A stretch of DNA of 59,557 nucleotides, from positions 1-59,557 of the forward strand of contig NZ_ANAE01000205.1 in assembly GCF_000341265.1 (NCBI RefSeq). Direction: 5' to 3'. This DNA comes from Nocardiopsis prasina DSM 43845 (lineage in GTDB: Bacteria; Actinomycetota; Actinomycetes; Streptosporangiales; Streptosporangiaceae). Below are positions 54,721 to 59,557 of the stretch, piece by piece. Below the pieces are notes generated by a model. It saw nothing but the letters and a program-made list of their open reading frames with translations. It had not been told where the DNA came from and searched no databases. The translations under genes and the position numbers were made by a program. The first letter of the stretch is position 1; each line of letters begins with the position of its first letter.

Positions 54721-55389
54721 GGAGAAGAGAGCACGAACTTCAGTGACGGAGACGCGGTCCCCCGCGTCGTGATCGTGGACGACCACCGGCTGTTCCGCAG
54801 CGGGGTGCGCGGGGAGCTCGGGGACGCCGTCAACGTCATCGGCGAGGCCGGGGACGTCGACAGCGCGGTGCACGTCATCGGTGAGACCCAGCCCGACCTC
54901 GTGCTCCTCGACGTGCACCTGCCCGGCGGCGGGGGAGTCGAGGTGCTCCGGCGGGTCCTGGCGAAGCACCCCCAGATCCGCTTCCTCGCCCTGTCGGTCT
55001 CCGACGCGGCCGAGGACGTCATCGGCGTGGTGCGCGGCGGCGCCCGCGGCTACGTCACCAAGACCATCTCCGGCAAGGACCTGGCCAACGCCATCGTCCG
55101 GGTCGCCGACGGGGACGCGGTGTTCTCACCGCGGCTGGCCGGATTCGTCCTCGACGCCTTCTCCGCGACCGACGCGCCCCCGGTCGACCCCGAGCTGGAC
55201 CGCCTCACCCAGCGCGAACGCGAGGTCCTGCGGCACATCGCCCGTGGCTACGCGTACAAGGAGGTCGCCAAGGAGCTGTTCATCTCGGTCAAGACGGTCG
55301 AGACGCACGTGTCCTCGGTGCTGCGCAAGCTCCAGCTGTCCAACCGGCACGAACTCAGCCGCTGGGCCACCGCTCGCCGCCTGGTCTGA
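54718..55389 (+). CDS. NarL/FixJ-family response regulator
   Basis: A protein of 223 residues: receiver domain (about 14-130) with DDHR acidic pocket, Asp65 in LVLLDVHLPG and Lys in YVTKTISGKD, then a LuxR-type helix-turn-helix (about 158-221) with LTQREREVLRHIARGYAYKEVAKEL and SVKTVETHVSSVLRKLQLSNR. It is separated by 200 bp from the PspC-kinase gene and is the obvious partner. GTG start without ribosome site, probably leaderless. Confidence 0.93.
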   Translation: MGEESTNFSDGDAVPRVVIVDDHRLFRSGVRGELGDAVNVIGEAGDVDSAVHVIGETQPDLVLLDVHLPGGGGVEVLRRVLAKHPQIRFLALSVSDAAEDVIGVVRGGARGYVTKTISGKDLANAIVRVADGDAVFSPRLAGFVLDAFSATDAPPVDPELDRLTQREREVLRHIARGYAYKEVAKELFISVKTVETHVSSVLRKLQLSNRHELSRWATARRLV

Positions 55390-55394
55390 GCCCT

Positions 55395-55427
55395 GCGGGG
55401 ACGCGCCACGAAGGGCGCGGTCCCCGC
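55395..55427. terminator. Bidirectional terminator
   Basis: GCGGGGACGCGCC pairs with GGCGCGGTCCCCGC with one bulged base around ACGAAG. It separates the convergent response regulator and nucleoside hydrolase genes. Confidence 0.75.
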
Positions 55428-55455
55428 TCGCCGGTGTTCCCCGGACGGGCCCCCG

Positions 55456-56385
55456 TCAGCGCAGGGAGTCGAGCATGCGGTCGAGGAACTCGTCCTCCCG
55501 CACCTCGGTGATCACCCGCGCGGTCCGGCGCTCGTCCGCGCTCGGCCGCAGTCTCCGGTCGGCCACGGTCATCCCGCGGGTCAGCCCGCCGGAGAGCTCC
55601 ACCCGCACCGGAGCCTCGAAGGCCCCGGTCACCAGGTGCGGGTCCACCAGCACCGCCGCGGCCAGCGGGTCGTGCATCGCGCACTGGCGCACCCCGAAGA
55701 TGCCCCGGTAGAACTCGGAGTAGAAATCCAGGAACGCGGACGTGTTCTGGGCGCGCGCACCAGGGACCTCCCGGAGCCGGTCCAGCCAGGCCCCGGTCGC
55801 CACCGTCCGCATGGTGATGTCGAGCGCGATCAGGTCCAGGTCGAACCCGGCCGCGAACACCGCCTCGGCGGCCTCGGGATCGTTGGCGATGTTGGCCTCG
55901 GCGTGCGAGGACACGTTCCCGGGCACCTCCACGGCGCCGCCCATCACGACGAGGCGCCGCACCAGCTCCGGCAGGCGCGGCTCCAGGCCGAGCGCCAGCG
56001 CCAGGTTGGTCAGCGGGCCCACGGCCAGCACGTCGATCTCGCCCGGGTTCTCCCGCACCAGGCGCACGAGGAGTTCGGCGGCGGACTCCGGCACCGGCTC
56101 GCGCGCGGGTTCGGGGAGCTTCACGTCACCCAGGCCGTTCCCACCGTGCACGTGACCGGCCAGACTCGGCTCCTGTACCAGCGGGCGGCCGGCGCCCACG
56201 GCCACCGGCACGTCCGGGCGTCCGTACAGGTCGAGCAGGCGCAGGGCGTTCAGCGCGGTCACCTCGACCGTGTTGTTGCCGAACACCGCGCCGATCCCGA
56301 CGATCTCCACCTCCGGCCGTGCGGCCAGGTAGGCGAGCGCGACGGCGTCGTCGATCCCCGGATCGCAGTCGACGAACACACGCAT
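55456..56385 (-). CDS. Inosine-uridine preferring nucleoside hydrolase family protein
   Basis: A protein of 309 residues. The calcium-binding DCDPGIDDAVAL motif is at residues 6-17; AVGPLTNLALAL, VVMGGAV and SSHAEANIANDPEAAEAVF follow, and CAMHDPLAA carries the His/Asp near the C-terminus. It splits nucleosides into base and ribose in salvage. ATG with AGGAG upstream, preferred over a long frame reading through from upstream. Specificity for particular nucleosides cannot be judged. Confidence 0.93.
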   Translation of the reverse strand: MRVFVDCDPGIDDAVALAYLAARPEVEIVGIGAVFGNNTVEVTALNALRLLDLYGRPDVPVAVGAGRPLVQEPSLAGHVHGGNGLGDVKLPEPAREPVPESAAELLVRLVRENPGEIDVLAVGPLTNLALALGLEPRLPELVRRLVVMGGAVEVPGNVSSHAEANIANDPEAAEAVFAAGFDLDLIALDITMRTVATGAWLDRLREVPGARAQNTSAFLDFYSEFYRGIFGVRQCAMHDPLAAAVLVDPHLVTGAFEAPVRVELSGGLTRGMTVADRRLRPSADERRTARVITEVREDEFLDRMLDSLR

Positions 56386-56640
56386 GGACTCCTGGTCAGC
56401 CAAGACCAATCTCCCCCAGAACAGGACACGGACCAGCCAGGCGAAGGACCTGGTTGGTGTTGGGGGCGTGTCCGATGGCCTTGAGCCCGGCCGCGCGTCG
56501 CAGGAGGAGCGGCGGGCGCACCGCGTCGTCGCGTGGTGTGCACGCGCGCGACCGGCGACATCCACCGAAAACGCCCCTAACAGGGTAAGCCGCCGTCCAC
56601 ACCGGACGTCGACGGATGACGCGGGCGGGGGATGGAAGAG

Positions 56641-56811
56641 GCGGAGGGGAGACGAGGAAGGAGAAGAGGGGGAGGGGAGGCAAGAGGGGAGGGAGGCCGG
56701 GGAGGAAAAGGAAGGCAGAGGAGGTGGGGGAGAGAAAGGCCGGGGAGAGCGGGGGAGGAGATGGCGAAGGAGAGAGGGTCGGGGAGGAAAGGGGAGAGGG
56801 GTTGGTCCCCG
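56641..56811 (+). other. Polypurine tract of about 170 bp
   Basis: Within 56641-56811 only 14 of 171 bases are pyrimidines on the plus strand (counted by eye), with runs such as GGGGGAGGGGAGG and AGAGAGAAAGG-like text. It lies in the 486-bp gap upstream of pcrA (56386-56871), where no gene is supported. Such tracts can form triplex DNA or stall polymerases. A reading frame through it encodes only Gly/Arg/Glu-rich sequence and is not credible. Confidence 0.85.
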
Positions 56812-56871
56812 GGAGGGCGGCCCCACCTCGGGTGGACGGTCACGTCGTTGGTCGCCCGTAACCTGGTAGGC

Positions 56872-59205
56872 GTGTCCTCCCAAGAACAGCTTCTCGAAGG
56901 TCTGAACGGTCCCCAGCGCGACGCGGTCACCCACGCCGGGTCGCCGCTCCTGATCGTGGCGGGCGCGGGCTCGGGCAAGACCCGTGTCCTCACCCACCGC
57001 ATCGCCCACCTCATGGCCGAACGCGGCGTGCGCCCGGGGGAGATCCTCGCGATCACCTTCACCAACAAGGCAGCCGCCGAGATGAAGGAGCGCATCCAGG
57101 CCCTCCTCGGCACCCGCGCCGCCAACACCATGTGGACCATGACCTTCCACTCGGCGTGCGTGCGCATCCTGCGCAGGGAGGCGCACCGGCTCGGCTACCC
57201 GAGCAGCTTCACCATCTACGACGCCGCGGACTCCCAGCGCCTCATGCAGCTGGTCTGCAAGGAGATGGACCTGGACCCCAAGCGGTTCCCGCCCAAGTCC
57301 TTCAGCTTCCAGGTGTCCAACCTCAAGAACGAGCTCGTCGACTACGACACCCACGCCGAGCAGGCCCAGACCGAGCAGGAGAAGAAGCTCGCCGAGGCCT
57401 ACCAGCTCTACCAGCGCCGCCTCCACGAGGCGGGCGCCATGGACTTCGACGACCTGATCATGATCACGGTCAACCTGTTCCAGATGTTCCCGGACGTCGC
57501 CGAGTACTACCGGCGCCGTTTCCGGCACGTGATGGTCGACGAGTACCAGGACACCAACCACGCCCAGTACGCGTTCATCCGCGAACTCGTCGGCGCGGCG
57601 GAGGGCTCCGACACCAGCGTGGTCCCGCCCGCCGAACTCTGCGTGGTCGGCGACGCGGACCAGTCGATCTACGCCTTCCGGGGCGCGACCATCCGCAACA
57701 TCCTGGAGTTCGAGCGCGACTTCCCGAACGCGCGCACCATCCTCCTGGAGCAGAACTACCGCTCCACGCAGAACATCCTCTCCGCGGCCAACACGGTGAT
57801 CGACCGCAACGAGGGCCGCCCGGCGAAGAACCTGTGGTCCGAGCAGGGCGAGGGCCCGATGATCACCGGGTACGTCGCTGACAACGAGCACGAGGAAGCG
57901 GCCTTCGTGGTCGGCGAGATCGACCGGCTCACCGACGAGGGCGTGGTCAAGCCGAGCCAGGTCGCCGTGTTCTACCGGACCAACGCGCAGTCCCGTGTGT
58001 TCGAGGACGTGTTCATCCGGACCGGCCTGCCGTACAAGATCGTCGGCGGTGTGCGCTTCTACGAGCGCAAGGAGATCCGCGACATCCTCGCCTACCTGCG
58101 GGTGCTGGCCAACCCCGAGGACACGGTCAGCATGCGCCGCATCCTCAACGTGCCCAAGCGAGGCATCGGAGCACGCGCGGAGGAGTCCGTCGAGTTGCTG
58201 GCCGCGCGCGAGCGCGTCTCGTTCTCGCAGGCGCTGCGCCGCGTGGACGAGGCACCGGGCCTGGCGACCCGTTCGGCCAAGGCGATCCGCAACTTCACCG
58301 CACTGCTGGACGAACTCGCCGAGGTCGTCCCGGGCAGTACCCCGGCGGAGATCGTCGAGGCGGTGCTCAGCAAGACCGGTTACCTGTCGGAGCTGGCGGA
58401 GTCCAAGGACCTCCAGGACGAGAGCCGGGTGGAGAACCTGGAGGAGTTCGTCGACGTCGCCCGGGAGTTCGAGCACACGTTCGCCGCGCTCATCGAGGAC
58501 GAGGCGGAGCTGGAGGGTGAGGAGAACCAGGGCATCGACCCGGGCGAACCGACCCTGGTCGACTTCCTGGAGCGCATCTCCCTGGTCGCCGACACCGACC
58601 AGATCCCCGACGAGGACGACGAGGGCGGGGTGGTCACCCTGATGACCCTGCACGCCGCCAAGGGACTGGAGTTCCCGGCGGTCTTCCTCACCGGCATGGA
58701 GGACGGGGTCTTCCCGCACACCCGCACCCTGGGGGACAAGACCGAACTGGAGGAGGAGCGGCGCCTGGCCTACGTGGGCATCACGCGTGCCGAGCAGCGG
58801 CTGTACGTCAGCCGCGCGGCGGTGCGCAGCGCCTGGGGAACCCCCTCCTACAACCCGGCGTCCCGGTTCCTGGACGAGATCCCCTCGGCTCTGGTCGACT
58901 GGCGCCGAGCCGAGTCCACCCTGGCCGCCCCGCCCAGCAGGTCCATCGGCGGCCGGTCGGGTGGGGGCTTCGGCGGTGGCTCCGGTGGTGGCTTCGCGAG
59001 TCCCTTCGGCAGCGGGAAGAAGAAGGCCGTCAAGGAGGCCCCCACGCTGAGTGTGGGCGACCTGGTCAACCACGACTCGTTCGGTATGGGCCGCGTCCAG
59101 CTGGTCGACGGTGCGGGGGACAAGACCAAGGCCAGGATCGACTTCGGCGCCGACATCGGTGAGAAGGACTTCCTGGTTAAGTACGCCCCGATCGAGAAGC
59201 TTTAG
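56872..59205 (+). CDS. pcrA: ATP-dependent DNA helicase PcrA/UvrD
   Basis: A superfamily 1A 3'-5' helicase of 777 residues. Motifs in order: Q-motif LNGPQRDAV, Walker A GAGSGKTR (about 32-39), ITFTNKAAAEMKER, Walker B MVDEYQDTN, VVGDADQSIYAFRGA, LEQNYRSTQNIL, VTLMTLHAAKGLEFPAVF and YVGITRAEQRLYV. A Gly/Ser-rich linker (about 695-720) and a C-terminal Tudor-like domain that binds RNA polymerase (LSVGDLVNHDSFGMGRVQLV) complete it. It acts in repair and in removing stalled polymerase. GTG start with TAACCT 7 nt upstream, consistent with a leaderless transcript. Confidence 0.96.
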   Translation: MSSQEQLLEGLNGPQRDAVTHAGSPLLIVAGAGSGKTRVLTHRIAHLMAERGVRPGEILAITFTNKAAAEMKERIQALLGTRAANTMWTMTFHSACVRILRREAHRLGYPSSFTIYDAADSQRLMQLVCKEMDLDPKRFPPKSFSFQVSNLKNELVDYDTHAEQAQTEQEKKLAEAYQLYQRRLHEAGAMDFDDLIMITVNLFQMFPDVAEYYRRRFRHVMVDEYQDTNHAQYAFIRELVGAAEGSDTSVVPPAELCVVGDADQSIYAFRGATIRNILEFERDFPNARTILLEQNYRSTQNILSAANTVIDRNEGRPAKNLWSEQGEGPMITGYVADNEHEEAAFVVGEIDRLTDEGVVKPSQVAVFYRTNAQSRVFEDVFIRTGLPYKIVGGVRFYERKEIRDILAYLRVLANPEDTVSMRRILNVPKRGIGARAEESVELLAARERVSFSQALRRVDEAPGLATRSAKAIRNFTALLDELAEVVPGSTPAEIVEAVLSKTGYLSELAESKDLQDESRVENLEEFVDVAREFEHTFAALIEDEAELEGEENQGIDPGEPTLVDFLERISLVADTDQIPDEDDEGGVVTLMTLHAAKGLEFPAVFLTGMEDGVFPHTRTLGDKTELEEERRLAYVGITRAEQRLYVSRAAVRSAWGTPSYNPASRFLDEIPSALVDWRRAESTLAAPPSRSIGGRSGGGFGGGSGGGFASPFGSGKKKAVKEAPTLSVGDLVNHDSFGMGRVQLVDGAGDKTKARIDFGADIGEKDFLVKYAPIEKL

Positions 59206-59557
59206 GGCCTGGTCTGGCTGGGGGCCTCCAGGAGCTGGGGGCCTGGGCCGGGTCTGGGGCCGGGACACGGTAGCGGGTGCCCGGGTCCCAGGGGAGGTGC
59301 GGTCGCTGCCGAGCGCACCGGAGTTCCACGGGAGCTTTCGGAGCTTTCGGGGGTGTTTCCGGGCCGTGTAAGCCAGGACACCGGAGAGTTCTTCGAAACC
59401 TGTCACGAGCACTCCACCCCGGGGGTACAGTTGGTCAAGACCGAGCGAGACGAACGCGGATTCATCTGCGGGCGGGCCGGTCCACCTCCTCCGAAACACA
59501 CCGGTTCGAGCAGTCGCTCGGAGCATGTAAGCTCGGGGAGTTGCTTCAAAAGCCCGG
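59206..59557 (+). other. Terminal non-coding region with promoter-like element
   Basis: No gene is visible in the last 352 bases. Just after pcrA is a G-rich stretch of repeated GGGGCCT words. Near the end TTCGAG (59505-59510) and TAAGCT (59528-59533) are 17 nt apart and could be the -35 and -10 of a rightward transcript that begins outside the window. Confidence 0.4.

Noticed and set aside
55456..59526. Reading frame of 1356 codons on the minus strand running through pcrA and the polypurine region
   Set aside because: Only its last 309 codons (from 56385) encode a recognisable protein, the nucleoside hydrolase. The rest is antisense to pcrA and has the composition expected from GC-biased codon positions.
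59480..59557. A tRNA gene at the right edge, suggested by GGTTCGAG
   Set aside because: No acceptor stem or anticodon arm can be drawn; the sequence fits a promoter better.

Overview
The window is one strand of a very high G+C actinobacterial chromosome. Supporting signs are the WhiB-family regulator, the rpfB-rsmA pair, the ppk/NUDIX-phosphatase pair, PspC-type sensor kinase genes, an ANTAR protein, frequent GTG starts, and several GTG-starting genes with a TANNNT-like -10 about 7 nt upstream, as expected for leaderless transcripts. The ectABC-ehuBCDA ectoine locus points to a salt-tolerant filamentous genus. Nocardiopsis or a close relative is my best guess, but it is an inference from gene content. 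I found 47 protein genes I would defend and one doubtful small ORF. I saw no rRNA, tRNA, CRISPR array, insertion sequence or prophage.

Layout. 1-6783: a metabolic group with a class I fumarase-type hydratase (cut by the window edge), a CaiB-type CoA transferase, a divergent GntR regulator, a molybdopterin sulfoxide-reductase-like enzyme and an HpcH/HpaI (malyl-/citramalyl-CoA lyase-like) enzyme. Together they could convert mesaconate or citramalate to acetyl-CoA and pyruvate. 6851-13025: an MprAB-like two-component system, a DUF4259 protein, a GT4 glycosyltransferase and an HtrA-like protease. The response-regulator gene and the protease gene carry the same direct repeat, TCTNACC-N4-TCTNACC, 13 nt before their ATG codons. 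13214-25794: a dense signalling block holding an orphan NarL-type regulator, an ATPase-GAF-GAF-SpoIIE phosphatase, a soluble hybrid histidine kinase built on six 92-residue HAMP-like repeats, its coupled response regulator, a PAS/GAF protein, an ANTAR protein, a STAS anti-anti-sigma factor and a MEDS-ATPase anti-sigma factor.

25812-30439: a second GT4 enzyme, a PP2C phosphatase, a CopC-like copper protein with a membrane partner, and a WhiB regulator. 31181-37191: ectABC (ectoine synthesis, without ectD) followed after a terminator by ehuBCDA (ectoine uptake). 37286-44324: a methyltransferase, a CPBP-like membrane protein that lacks the usual histidines, polyphosphate kinase coupled to a NUDIX-histidine phosphatase, an SRPBCC protein, an M50-like membrane protein and a second STAS protein. 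44924-50963: a large membrane protein, an alpha-methylacyl-CoA racemase-like protein, RpfB and RsmA. 51213-59205: a PspC membrane protein facing a PspC-histidine kinase/LuxR regulator pair, a nucleoside hydrolase, and PcrA helicase preceded by a long polypurine tract.

The most unusual non-coding features are the 620-bp repeat cluster at 21600-22212, the tandem repeats at 3027-3310, the polypurine tract at 56641-56811, the folded leader upstream of ectA, and several perfect palindromes in divergent promoters.
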